The notes: generated by a model from the sequence alone, not told the origin. Shown: positions 23,777 through 34,699, counted from the first letter of the stretch. The stretch: DNA of 64,000 nucleotides from Euglena gracilis (GCA_039621445.1 CP154954.1:35883703-35947702), one strand, 5' to 3'. Numbers and translations are program-made.

Positions 23777-24311
23777 CAGGGGGGGGAGAAATTGATATCC
23801 GCAATTTTTCCGCAATTTCCGCAATTTTCCGCAATTTCCGCAATTTTCCGCAATTTACGCAGTTATCCGCAATTTCCGCAATTTTTCCGCAATTTTTCCC
23901 ATTTTTTTTCCGCAGAATTTTTTTCCCACCACCGAAGATGGAAGATGCAATGAGTTCAAGCCATTCTTCAAATGGATCAACAGGTGTGCTATTGTGTTTT
24001 GTTGTTTTTTTCCCCCCAGTTTACCTTACCAATTTTTCTCACGGAAGCAGTAGGAGCGGTTGCACCATTGTTGGAAAAGGTAACAGCTCCACCTGTGCAA
24101 AGGACATCAAGCGTTTTGATTTGTGCTCGCCTGCATCGACGTGGGTGTTTGCGGTGTTCTGAACCTCACAATTGAAAATTTTTCAAGTCCCCTCAGACAG
24201 AAATGTGTTTACCCGATATCAATTTTTTTTCCGCAATTTTTTCCGCAATTTCCGCAATTTTTTGCAATTTTCCTTTTTCCGGGCCTCCTTCATATCAATT
24301 GCCCCCCCCTG
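23777..24311 (-). mobile_element. CAGGGG-ended MITE with TTGCGGAAA repeats, inverted copy
   Basis: This is the reverse complement of 15,084-15,609 in plan and much of its sequence: CAGGGGGGG, then ATTGATATCC, then TTTCCGCAA repeats, ending in ATATCAATTGCCCCCCCCTG. It has no clear target duplication and is noncoding. Confidence 0.78.
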
Positions 24312-25440
24312 AATAGTTTCATGCTTGACGTCTTCAAAACCTTTTAATTTCCTCTTTCCTTGCTTTGGAACCTCAGCTGAACGAAGGGTGTGCTCAGGAG
24401 TAAGAAATTGACGACAATTTGGACCAAAGTTTGTGCACCAAACAATTGTACAAACGATTTTGGGGATGTCAATTGGTGAATAGAATGGACAAAATTTAAG
24501 GTTTTTGTAAAATTATTTTCGGGCTGGACAACTCACATGACATTTGAAGGGATCTTTTAGGGGCATGTTGGGTTGCTAAAAAGAAAGCAAAATTTGAGGA
24601 GGAACGTGAAAAGATTAGGAATTAAATTTACCGATAAAAGGTAAAGGACAAAAAGGAAAAGAGGTGGAAATAATTTACGAAAGTCATGTAACGACAGGTA
24701 CTAATGGGAAGTTTTAAATAACGGAAGAGTGCAACTTAAAAAAGGAAAAGGATGAGACGTGCTTGCACGGAAAAAGAAACTTAGAGGAGGAAACAGAAGT
24801 ACGGTCGTACCAGGCACAAGGACCATTCCAAATGAGTGACAGAAACAAGATTTTGAGGGTGATAAAAGATGGAAAGAAACCACATGTTGATTGCAATGGG
24901 ACTCGATAAAAGGAGGGAGCGAGGATTTTTGGGAAAGATAAATAAAGAAATGCCAGAGGGTATGTGGGAGACTCAAAAAAAGGGTGAAAAAAATTGGCAC
25001 TGAAAAATGCAGATGGAAAAGGAGGAAAAAGGAAAAAGTTTGATGCATATGATTCTGGTGCAACACAGCACAAAAATGATTTACCAAAGTGAATTTGCAA
25101 GGAAAAAAAAGGGAAGAAAAATTGCTTTTTCCCCCCCCATGTGTCCCTTTTCTTGCTTTTGTATCTTTCTTTGGGTGTTTTTTTTGAGTTTGATAGACTG
25201 TTTCCTGTTCACAATATGGACCAGAAGTTTCCCTGTGATGATCGTTTACAAACTCGTTATTATTTTTTTTTCTAGAATTTATACATTTTTGTGAATTAGA
25301 ATGCCCACAAACTTCTCGTCAGTATCCCCAATTTTATTTGTCTTTTTTTTTTTTGTTTTCTTGGGCGGATTCTGAGGTGGGTAACTGGGGTCCATCTTGC
25401 ACTTACCATTCCGCTTTTTGGGTGCTGGGTGCTGGGTGTT
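24312..25440. other. Gene-free stretch inside the 8.7 kb unit
   Basis: This is purine-rich on the plus strand. Two overlapping minus-strand frames at 24.7-25.1 kb are Ser/Phe/Pro-rich with no recognisable domain and are likely chance ORFs. I see no repeat structure beyond T runs near 25,130-25,360. Confidence 0.5.
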
Positions 25441-25454
25441 GGGTGCTGGTACCT

Positions 25455-25830
25455 ACCCCCTGGGTATTGTATGTAGGTTTAGCCACCCGCTGTTGGACGG
25501 CCACGGGGCAGCACATACTACTTGCCGTGGCTCGTCCGCCAGCGAGGGGCCACGCCAGTGGTAATCCGACCGATCAACGTTCGTCCACGTGCGCAGCCTC
25601 ACGTGCCGATCGATCCCCGCGGTATGCCCTCTGCCCGTACGGGATCGATCAGGACTCACACGGCGGGACCTGGGTCTCGAACCCACGACCTCCCGCTGTG
25701 AGCCCAGTGCCTTACCGAATAAGCTACTCGAGCGATACTCGGCTTGGTACTACTACGCGCCGGCGACCTACCTCCGTAGGATCTCCCATCTGCCGCACAC
25801 AGGTACCCAGCAGTACCCAAGCGCCCCCTC
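25455..25830 (-). mobile_element. tRNA-like SINE head
   Basis: On the minus strand an A box TAGCTTATTCGG (25,715-25,726) is followed 31 bases later by a B box GGTTCGAGACC (25,673-25,683). D-arm pairing and most of the T-arm pairing are present, but the anticodon and acceptor stems do not pair. It is therefore not a functional tRNA gene but fits the RNA polymerase III promoter head of a tRNA-derived SINE. The 3' tail and boundaries are uncertain; no second copy is in the window. Confidence 0.6.
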
Positions 25831-26009
25831 GGTCTAGACCCACCCCTTTTCTTGCAGGATGGGGAGGGGAGGCCCAAACCCTCAACCTATGGTCCAGGGA
25901 GGATGGTCAGTGTTTGACTTTTCCCCTTCCCAATGGTGATTTATATTACACCCCCACATGCCCTGTTGTTGCAATGTTTGTTAATTCCAAAGGAGCGAAT
26001 GACGGGGAG

Positions 26010-26139
26010 TTTTTTAAGGCGCAACCCACCTCAAGGGGGGGGGGGTGCCTGCCCGAGCTGGCAATCCAACGTGCCCACATCCGACCCCCCCCCCTATGTC
26101 AAATGTACTGAAAATGTCATTTTGTTGGACAACTTTCTG
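26010..26139 (-). repeat. Inverted copy of 17,177-17,308
   Basis: It matches the spacer at 17,177-17,308 on the opposite strand, including GCCTGCCCGAGCTGGCAATC and the end TTGGACAACTTTCTG. Confidence 0.8.
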
Positions 26140-27925
26140 CATAAGCAGGATAGCTGATGGAATCATGGCATAACCACAGGTAAAATTGTTTCGCAATGCA
26201 TATGAGATGTTTGCAACACAAAACAATGAACAACAACAAAGTTCGTTCCTCAAGGCAACCCGAAAAAAGGGAAAAAACTTACGATTTTAAACACCTCGTC
26301 ATTGACAAGAACAATTGCCCAAATAAGTTTTTGTGCACATTGCAAGAGCAAAAAAAAATTGTATGTTTGAGACGTGGTTCTTTGAGATTGAATTCTTTTC
26401 CTCAAAAAAAACTTTTCCATGCCATTGTTTCAGCCGCAAATGCGCCTCAAACCTCAAACATGGCCAATTGCCAATTTTTGCCAGTGTTTGCCATCAGTTG
26501 CCACACAAAAAACGCAAGGAAAAATCGGTATGCAAAAAATCACAGGGAGACAATGGCAACTCGACAAAATGTACTGTTGATGGATTTGAATTGGCCATTG
26601 CCAATGGCCTTTTGTTTTGGCAACTGTCCAAGCGCATTTGCGCCTGGAGAAACACGTGGACTAGGCAAAAAAGGGCCATTTCTCAGAAGATCCAGGCGCA
26701 AATGCGCCTGGGATTTCCTGGTAAGCCAAAAATACATCCCTTCTGGAGAATTTGATTCAATGTTCTACTGCGGGTATGGATCTGTTTTGAATGAAAGTCA
26801 GCAGCATTTGAATTGCTTCTATAAACTTGGAAGGAGCATACGGAGGGAGTGCATTGTAATGTTGTTGGGTAAAAGCATTTTTCACCGTAAAACCACAATG
26901 TCCTAAAAATTGGGTTCTCTTCATCTTCACCCTTGCATCAGGTCTTAAAGCTTAATATGGTCAAAACTGGGGAGATGTGGAAAACAATGTGCACATTTTT
27001 TAGCTTTCGGTGTACGTTATTTGCTGGACAATGCTGCTATGTGTTGCAAATCATTTTCCATGCAACCTTTGATGGGTCAAGGGCGTTTGCCAATATGAAA
27101 ACGGGACGCCTCTGACGCCCGTTTTGGCAATAGTCTAGGCGCATTTGCGCCTGGAGCAAAGTGTGAGAAAGGTATCGGCAGCAATTCCAAACAAAACAAA
27201 CTCCAAGTGGTTCCACAATGTGTCTTTGTACGAAAAACTTTGAGATGAATTATTTCCTTCAAAAATATACCTTTGGTTGACATTGAATTTTTTTAATTCC
27301 AGGCGCAATTGCGCCTACACCAACACAAGGTGGCACAGTTTTTGAGCACCATTCCCAAACATCATTCACTAGATTGCAACACAAAAAAATGCATTTTCAA
27401 AATGGAAACTACAAAACACATCGGCTTTAAAGAAGAGCAAACACCACCCTTGACAATTTTGATTCAACTACTTCCCTTGCTGTTATTTTTCTGCGCTCAC
27501 CCACAAACCTTGGCAAAGGCACCCCACACACGGAGTTGAAGACTTTGCCGAAGAATGATCTTTGCATGTTGATGAATAAAAAAGGTTATAAAAAGAGACA
27601 CACTTGGCAAAATAATGCTGCTCTTGCTGTCTCTCGCTCACATTCCTTTCATTACCACTGTTTGGTGTATTGAGAGCTATTCCGGGCGCAAATGCGCCTA
27701 AAATACTTTTCTGATGATGCCAAAAATACCTTTAAAAACATATTCGGGAGACACCCCTTGACAATACAACAAATAGAACACTGTGTGTATTTTCCAAAAT
27801 ATTTATTCTTTGCCAATTGGTTTTGATCAAAGACAAAACCTGTCTGGGGTGAAATTATGGTCCTTTTTCGCCTGTTTCTGGGAGGTTCCAGGCGCATTTG
27901 CGCCTGGAACCCTTGAAAAAGATAC

Positions 27926-28349
27926 TATAAGATGTTTCGTGTTCTGATCCCGTTTTTTTACCAGGAAAATCGGGGGCGCCGAAGGCGCCCCCGGTTTTCC
28001 TGGTAAAAAAGCGGGATCAGAACACGAAACAATGTTGAAACCGTGTTAAGAGTCCACGATGTACACCGGTAGTGAAAACCGTGTTCAAGTCCACGTGATT
28101 CGCGCAAAAAATGCCGATTATAGTAAACACGTGTACAAAAATGGGGTACCTTGGTAAATGCAATTGTACCGTGTTACAAACACGGTACAATGCAAATGTA
28201 CCGTGTTTGTAACACGTGTACGTTGTACGGAAAGCGTGTTTACTCCTTTTGGTAACACGTGTACACTGCAGGAAAGCGTGTTTACTCTTTTCGTAACACG
28301 TGTACATTGTACGGAAAGCGTGTTTACTCCTTTTGGTAACACGTGTACA
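27926..28349. repeat. Insertion in the right arm: hairpin plus 43-bp repeats
   Basis: It is absent from the left arm. It consists of a 97-bp hairpin (27,934-28,030) and a tract rich in ACACGTGT and GAAACCGTG words. The tract ends in about 3.5 tandem copies of a 41-43 bp unit starting GTAACACGTGTAC at 28,209, 28,252, 28,293 and 28,336. Frames through it only reflect the repeat. Confidence 0.8.
27934..28030. repeat. 97-bp near-perfect hairpin
   Basis: GTTTCGTGTTCTGATCCCG on the left pairs with CGGGATCAGAACACGAAAC on the right. The inner stem TTTACCAGGAAAA...TTTTCCTGGTAAA continues to GGGGGCGCC / GGCGCCCCC with a GAA loop. The stem is about 47 bp. Confidence 0.9.
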
Positions 28350-28506
28350 ATTTAATGGCACTCTGTGGCAATATTTAAAATTGGGTTTAGGCGCAAATGC
28401 GCCTGGAATTTTTTCAAAAGTGTTCCTAGAAAACCCGTTTTAGGCCAAAATTTTGACCAATTTTTTTTTGGAAAAAAAGTGTCCAGTTATGGCCGTCTAA
28501 GCCTGT

Positions 28507-29098
28507 GAGGACAAGTCAGCGGGAGCAATCAGAGGACAGTTTGCCAGAGGGGGGGGGGGAATGACGTTTTCCCAGTCAACCAAAATTCGAAAAGCGACTT
28601 TTTCCACACAGCCGTGACAAGAAACCTGTTTGCAAGTTTGCACATATTGGGCAGTTTCAATTTCCTTGGGGGGATACTGGGCACTTGACCTGGCGTCTGA
28701 GAAACCTGGCAGGGGAAAGGCAACAAAGTGGTTCCAATAACCCGGAGCCCATGGATTTTTTAGCATCATCGCTGGAAATAACCTGGTTGAACCAAACAAC
28801 CTGATAGGGGGGGGGAAGAAATAATTTGCGGCGGTGGTGTTCTGTTTGCCGCACAACATCACATGCAAAGTTGGACCGGGTATGCAATCGGAAGGGGTCC
28901 TGAAAGTGGCGGAGGGCATTGGAAATAAAGAACATTGTTGTGTGTGATTTGGAGCACCTCATTGTTCGCCTTGTACTGCACTTACACCGTGGGTTGGTGT
29001 GCTGGGGTATGTTTGTGTCTCGCACATCGGTTAGCACTGTGTGCAAAAAGCCCTATCTCTAGGAAAATGAAGGATGAAGACCGGCCCCAATATTTAGA
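28507..29098. other. Gene-free stretch
   Basis: It contains AAACCTGGCAGG and AATAACCTGG words related to 3.44-3.66 kb. No supported gene. Confidence 0.5.
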
Positions 29099-29396
29099 CA
29101 GGGGGGGGGGGTACTGGCTAGTCGACCGACTAGTCGGTCGACTAGCCAGTACCCCTACCGACTAGTCGACCGACTAGTCGGTGGCCTGGTCGGTTCCAGG
29201 GGGGGGGGGGGGTACTGGCTATGGGAGCAACTGGCTAGTCGGTCGACTAGTCGGTCGACTAGTCGACCGACTAGCCACTCTAATGTACCAAAAGGGGGGG
29301 TCACCGACCTTTTAAGCCCCCCCCCCCCAACATTGATTTGCCTTGTTTTGAACTAGAATTTCAAAGAAAACACGTCTAAAGCCTTCAAAGTTGTCA

Positions 29397-31159
29397 ACAC
29401 AAAGGATTTTGTTATTTTGGGGCCCTGGGACAGTTGAGCAACAAAAGGAATGGGCTTCCAAAACGGTTCGGCAACACAAGGGGTTTTGTTATTTTGGGGG
29501 CCTGGGACAGTTGAGCAACAAAAGGGATTGGCTTCCAAAACGGTTCGGCAACACAAGGGATTTTGTTATTTTGGGGCCCTGGAACAGTTGAGCAACAAAA
29601 GGGATTGGCTTCCAAAACGGTTCGGCAACACAAAGGACAGTTGAGCAACAAAAGGAATTGGCTCCCAAAACGGTTCGGCAACACAAGGGATTTTGTTATT
29701 TTGGGGCCCCGGGACAGTTGAGCAACAAAAGGGATTGGCTTCCAAAACGGTTCGGCAACACAAGGGATTTTGTTATTTTGGGGCCCCGGGACAGTTGAGC
29801 AACAAAAGGGATTGGCTTCCAAAACGGTTCGGCAACACAAGGGATTTTGTTATTTTGGGGCCCCGGGACAGTTGAGCAACAAAAGGAATTGGCTTCCAAA
29901 ACGGTTCGGCAACACAAGGGATTTTGTTATTTTGGGGCCCCGGGACAGTTGAGCAACAAAAGGGATTGGCTTCCAAAACGGTTCGGCAACACAGGGGATT
30001 TTGTTATTTTGGGGCCCCGGGACAGTTGAGCAACAAAAGGGATTGGCTTCCAAAACGGTTCGGCAACACAAGGGATTTTGTTATTTTGGGGCCCCGGGAC
30101 AGTTGAGCAACAAAAGGGATGGGCTTCCAAAACGGTTCGGCAACACAAGGGATTTTGTTATTTTGGGGCCCCGGGACAGTTGAGCAACAAAAGGGATTGG
30201 CTTCCAAAACGGTTCGGCAACACAAGGGATTTTGTTATTTTGGGGCCCCGGGACAGTTGAGCAACAAAAGGAATTGGCTTCCAAAACGGTTCGGCAACAC
30301 AAGGGATTTTGTTATTTTGGGGCCCCGGGACAGTTGAGCAACAAAAGGGATTGGCTTCCAAAACGGTTCGGCAACACAGGGGATTTTGTTATTTTGGGTC
30401 CCTGGAACAGTTGAGCAACAAAAGGGATTGGCTTCCAAAACGGTTCGGCAACACAAGGGATTTTGTTATTTTGGGGCCCTGGAACAGTTGAGCAACAAAA
30501 GGGATTGGCTTCCAAAACGGTTCGGCAACACAAGGGATTTTGTTATTTTGGGGCCCCGGAACAGTTGAGCAACAAAAGGGATTGGCTTCCAAAACGGTTC
30601 GGCAACACAAGGGATTTTGTTATTTTGGGGCCCCGGGACAGTTGAGCAACAAAAGGAATGGGCTTCCAAAACGGTTCGGCAACACAAGGGATTTTGTTAT
30701 TTTGGGGCCCTGGAACAGTTGAGCAACAGAAGGGATTGGCTTCCAAAACGGTTCGGCAACACAAGGGATTTTGTTATTTTGGGGCCCCGGGACGGGACAG
30801 TTGAGCAACAAAAGGGATTGGCTTCCAAAACGGTTCGGCAACACAAGGGATTTTGTTATTTTGGGGCCCCGGGACAGTTGAGCAACAAAAGGGATTGGCT
30901 TCCAAAACGGTTCGGCAACACAAGGGATTTTGTTATTTTGGGGCCCCGGGACAGTTGAGCAACAAAAGGAATTGGCTTCCAAAACGGTTCGGCAACACAA
31001 GGGATTTTGTTATTTTGGGGCCCCGGAACAGTTGAGCAACAAAAGGAATGGGCTTCCAAAACGGTTCGGCAACACAAGGGATTTTTTTATTCTGGGGCCC
31101 CGGGACAGTTGAGCAACAAAAGGAATGGGCTTCCAAAACGGTTCGGCAACACAAGGGAT
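29397..31159 (+). repeat. 77-bp tandem array, about 23 copies
   Basis: The unit starts CACAAGGGATTTTGTTATTT, continues GGGGCCCCGGGACAGTTGAGC and ends CCAAAACGGTTCGGCAA. Period 77 is constant, except for one short unit near 29,628-29,677 (the TTTTGTTATTTTGGGGCC part is missing) and a 5-base duplication of GGGAC near 30,790. Units differ by few bases, so homogenisation or expansion is recent. Because 77 is not a multiple of 3 the ORFs in it cycle through frames and are not genes. Confidence 0.95.
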
Positions 31160-31572
31160 CATAGTGGGCATTTTTTTTGTTTTTTTTAAAAAAAAAAAAA
31201 AAAACTGTTTTTTTAAAAAAAAACACTAAAAAAAACATCAAAAAAAACAAAAGGGAAATTTCATTGAGAAAACTCGTTATGAAACACCCAAACCATACTT
31301 TGAATCCTACTCAGTTCAAAAAGTGCCAAAAATGGTCGAAAACATCCAAAAAAGCAGAAAAATGCAATTTTATCACTTTTTCCATTTTTTTATGGGAGGT
31401 AGTTTTTGGCAAAACTGACCCAAAAGTTGCCAAAAATGACCGAAAATACGCATTCAAAGGTTTGTCTTTGCAAAACCTAGTGGGCGTTTTTTTTGTTTTT
31501 TTTAAAAAAACATTGTTAGAAATAAAAAAAACAAAAAAAACAACGTCAAAAAAAACAGGCGTGCCCACTATG
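31160..31572 (+). mobile_element. hAT-like MITE, CATAGTGGGCA ends, nested in the 77-bp array
   Basis: Ends CATAGTGGGCA / TGCCCACTATG are inverted, with the 8-bp duplication CAAGGGAT (31,152-31,159 and 31,573-31,580) taken from the satellite unit. After it, the array resumes for one partial unit to about 31,622. T-run/A-run subterminal blocks resemble the CATAGCTGGCG family. Noncoding. Confidence 0.88.
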
Positions 31573-31870
31573 CAAGGGATTTTGTTATTTTGGGGCCCCG
31601 GGACAGTTGAGCAACAAAAGGGATGTTTATGGTGCGTTTTTCGCTTTTTGAAATATGTTCAACGAAGTTTTTGGCCAAACAAGGCAAATCAGTATTGGAG
31701 GGGGGGGGGCTTAAAAAGTCGGTGACCCCCCCTTTTGGTACATTAGAGTGGCTAGTCGGTCGACTAGTAGACCGACTAGCCATTTCCCCCCACCGACTAG
31801 TCGGTCGACTAGTAGTCGGTGAACTAGTCGACCGACTAGTCGGTCGACTAGCCAGTACCCCCCCCCAACT

Positions 31871-33258
31871 GTACGTCGGGGCGCCATGAAGACCCGGCAG
31901 GGTTTTACACCAGGGGCCCTGGTCCTTGTAATGAAACCAGGGGGCAGGGGTCGCCCCCCAAACAACTTTGTTTTGTTGTTTTCAGACTCGGAGCAGGTAC
32001 GAGTTTGGGTTATATTATGGAATAGGGTTAGGGTTGGGATTTTCATAAAAAAATTCAGCCAAAAAAAGCACAAAGTTAGGCCAGAAGCAATGCCGAATTT
32101 TGGACCAAAATTGGGCCTCACCCAGGCCGAAATCACAAAAAAACCCAAAATCCGAGGGCTAACCGTAACCGTGACCTGGCATCCACTACCCCCAGGGGAC
32201 TCCGCGGAGACGAAGTTCCAGGGGGTGCCCTCGGGCGCCCCAGTCAAAAAACCTTCCCGGGCCCTGAAGCACACTGCGGTCGGCCGAAGACCCCAAGTCA
32301 TTTTTCTACAGGTTCCGCTCAGAGGACCTGGGGGGGGGGGGGGGGGGGGAACCCCCCCGGGGGGGGGTTTCCCTCAAAAAAAAATACTGGTCCCAGTAGC
32401 AATATCCTGCCGAAGGCCAATCTCCGCCATGCTGCTGATGAAATTTTTGGACCCCAAAGTTGACCACCAAAAGTGAGTCCCCTGCCCCCCCCCCCCCCCC
32501 GGCCCCCCCCCCGGGCCTCCCCACGGGGTGGGTGGGCGTGTCTGGACCTCCCCCCAGGGGGCTCAGCCAGGCCCCACCCCCCCGGTCACAAATCTTAGGT
32601 GTGAACTGCCAAGCCACGGCAAAACAGCCGGCACACATGAAGGTACATTTTGTGGAGCAGTTCCTCGGTTGTCGCCCCGGAGTCAACCAGCTGCTTGTGC
32701 TGGGCTTTCTTCCGCTTCTCAACGTCGCCCAGTGGTAGGGCATTGGGTCGAGACAGGGGCACCTGCTTGTTTAATTAAAAATCAAATTAGGCTAAAAATA
32801 AGATTTGAAAAAAAACTCCCGGTTTCAGAAACAAAGGGGGAGCACGCCGTCGGCTAGCCGTCGGCCAGCCGTGTGACTCACAGGAAAATGACCCGAGCCA
32901 CAGCCTTGTAATGCAGAAACAATTTCGCCGCCAATCACCCTTCAAGGTCATGTTCATTGTTGGTGGAGGCTGCATTTTGCCCATTTGAAGTCATTTATCG
33001 TCAATTTTTGTCAATTTTGCCAATTTTGGACCTTTTTGACCAATTTTGACCATTTCAGCCTTTTTTGGGGGGGTCATTCTACAGTCATTGTGAAGGGTTA
33101 TTTGCCTACATATTATTAATTTGAATGACTAAAAAATGCTCAGCTGGTGTCCCACTGGCAAAGTTACCTAATAATGGACGAAGGTACCTAATAATACACA
33201 AAAAAAGCTCAAATATTGTGTGAAATGGTTTCAAGTGACCCAAAAATGTAGCCCCTCT
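31871..33258. other. Gene-free stretch
   Basis: It has C/G runs and the paired palindromic block 32,290-32,600. Frames on both strands overlap and show no domain. A GCCGTCGGCCAGCCGTGTG-like block at 32,845-32,876 recurs at 35,350-35,393. Confidence 0.5.
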
Positions 33259-33663
33259 CACAGCTGGCGTTTTTTTTTGTTTTTTTTTTAAAAAAAAAAC
33301 GTTTTTTTTTGTTTTTTATTAAAAAAAACGGGCAAAAAAAACGGCAAAAAAAACAAAGGGGAAAATGATGGTCCAAATTTTGCCTTTGATCGCAAGGGTG
33401 AACCAACCTGAGCTCAAATGACTTGAAAACCAATACTTTTGGTTGTCTTCAACAAGAATGGTCAAAATAGGGCATTTTTCTGCCATTTTGGGATGTTTCA
33501 ACTTGAAACATCCCAAATTTGGTGTCTTTCTCTGACCGAGGCAAAAAAAGCTAAAATTAAAGACAATTTTTTTTGCCCTGGACCCTCAATGGCGTTTTTT
33601 TGTTTTTTTTAAAAAAAATGTGTTTTTTTTTTTGACTTCGTTTTAAACGAAGTGCCAGCTATG
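33259..33663 (+). mobile_element. hAT-like MITE, CA(C/T)AGCTGGCG ends, copy 3
   Basis: It is closely related to 16,098-16,524. The left end is CACAGCTGGCG and the right end TGCCAGCTATG. The 8-bp duplication GCCCCTCT (33,251-33,258 and 33,664-33,671) differs from the other copies, showing an independent insertion. 405 bp, noncoding. Confidence 0.88.
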
Positions 33664-34523
33664 GCCCCTCTTGTAGAATTCGAAAGATAATTCAAAAAGC
33701 ACATCCGAAATTAAGATTTGGCACCCAACATGAAGCATTTGCACACCAAATTTTGGCATTAGGTGCTGAAACTAAGCAATTTTCACCCCGAAATATACAT
33801 TTGCCACTCATGCCAGCCAAAATCGTGCATTTTCCCCATGAAAACGGGATTTTACACAAAATTAGGCATTTGCCACTCAAAATTAGGAATTTACACATGA
33901 AATTAGGATTTCCTCCTCAAAATTACACCTAATGTCGAAAATGTTTGCCCATTGCAAGCAAAATTTTTTGCCCAGGGCGGTCAAAAAGTTTGCCCAAGGC
34001 CCAAAAATATTTTTGCCCATTACCGTCAAAAATTTTGCACTTGGTAACAAAAAAATTTGCACTTTGTACCAGTATTGTTTGCATTCCGTAACGCAAATGT
34101 TTGCCCATTTTGGATTTTTATTCCCCGACCACATGGGACAATTGAAATGGATGCAATGAAACAAAAGACTTTGCACACAACACCAGATGATGCATTTGAT
34201 GTGTTCCCAGAAGTATTTCAATAATTCCTCCTTTTTGACATTGGAACAACGGTTTTGTCATCATTATTTTGGTGGAATGCTCATCGAGTTGGATGTTTTC
34301 AGAGCAAAAAAAATGAAATGGTTGAAACAAGGCTTGAAGCTGTTCCAAGCAACTGCTGTGCAACGCGAAGCATGCAAAGCGAGTGACGTCTTTGCACACC
34401 ACAAAAAGAGCAACGTTGGCACCAGGGCAAAGCAGGAGTTTTTTTTAAATTGTAGCGAGCACATGTTTTAACATTGCAGGAGCGTGGAAAATACACACAA
34501 AATAGGTTTGCAGCAATGAAACC

Positions 34524-34699
34524 TACCATGCCCCCCCCCCATATAAGACCCCCCCCCATATAAGACCCCCCCCTGCCCGGCCGAAGGCCGGCCCTTTGGC
34601 CGGGACCGACCCCCCCATATAAGACCCCCCCCCATATAAGACCCCCCCCTGGGATTTTGGCTCCCGAGGGGGGGTCTTATATGGGGGGGGGGCATGGTA
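34524..34699. mobile_element. Fold-back element of CCATATAAGACCCCC units
   Basis: ACCATGCCCCCCCCC at the left faces GGGGGGGGGCATGGT at the right. Four direct copies of CATATAAGACCCCCCC and one inverted copy (GGGGGTCTTATATGG) lie inside, with a GGCCGAAGGCCGGCC palindrome between. 176 bp, noncoding. Confidence 0.8.

Larger units (their letters stand above)
19779..28501. mobile_element. 8.7 kb palindrome-rich transposon-like unit
   Basis: The outer ends are inverted copies of CTTAGACGGCCGTAACTGGA (19,779 on; right end 28,480-28,501, one mismatch). CCTGT flanks both sides (19,774-19,778 and 28,502-28,506); alternatively the shared TA next to GACGGCC could be a Tc1/mariner-type TA duplication. 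Long arms (20,681-22,517 and 26,242-28,501) are inverted repeats of each other. About twenty near-palindromes of the type GGCGCAAATGCGCC are spread through the arms and the left end. The centre (22.5-26.2 kb) is a mosaic of other repeats and a SINE. I find no transposase, so it appears non-autonomous or to have lost its gene to insertions. Confidence 0.8.
26242..28501 (-). repeat. Right arm of long inverted repeat (with insertion)
   Basis: It pairs with 20,681-22,517. The only large difference is an insertion of about 425 bases between GATAC (ending 27,925) and AATTTAATGG (starting near 28,350). Removing it gives arms of nearly equal length (about 1.83 kb). Confidence 0.88.
29099..31870. mobile_element. 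Fold-back element with GACTAGTCGGTCGAC palindromes and satellite core
   Basis: The left end CAGGGGGGGGGG-TACTGGCTAGTCG (29,099) and right end CGACTAGCCAGTACCCCC (to about 31,868) are inverted. The arms (29,099-29,360 and 31,660-31,868) are packed with GACTAGTCGGTCGAC palindromes. They continue through a conserved part (CCACTCTAATGTACCAAAAG, TCACCGAC, TTTAAGCCCCC, TTTGCCTTGTTT) before diverging. The core is the 77-bp tandem array plus one nested MITE. No protein is encoded. The right terminus carries AACTG after the C run, so the last bases do not match and no target duplication is evident. Confidence 0.78.

Noticed and set aside
25662-25734. Functional tRNA gene
   Set aside because: A and B boxes are present, but the acceptor and anticodon stems do not pair.
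25338-26111. 257-codon plus-strand ORF
   Set aside because: It runs antisense through a tRNA-like SINE head and a G-rich repeat; no domain.
19779-28501. CRISPR-like array because of the repeated GGCGCAAATGCGCC motif
   Set aside because: Spacing is irregular (60-450 bp), there are no uniform spacers or cas genes, and the context is eukaryotic TE DNA.
29393-31190. Dozens of overlapping 60-73 codon ORFs on both strands
   Set aside because: They are produced by a 77-bp tandem repeat read in successive frames.
32019-32036. Telomeric repeat (GGGTTAGGGTTGGG)
   Set aside because: Only two units, well inside the window; chance or a tiny interstitial remnant.
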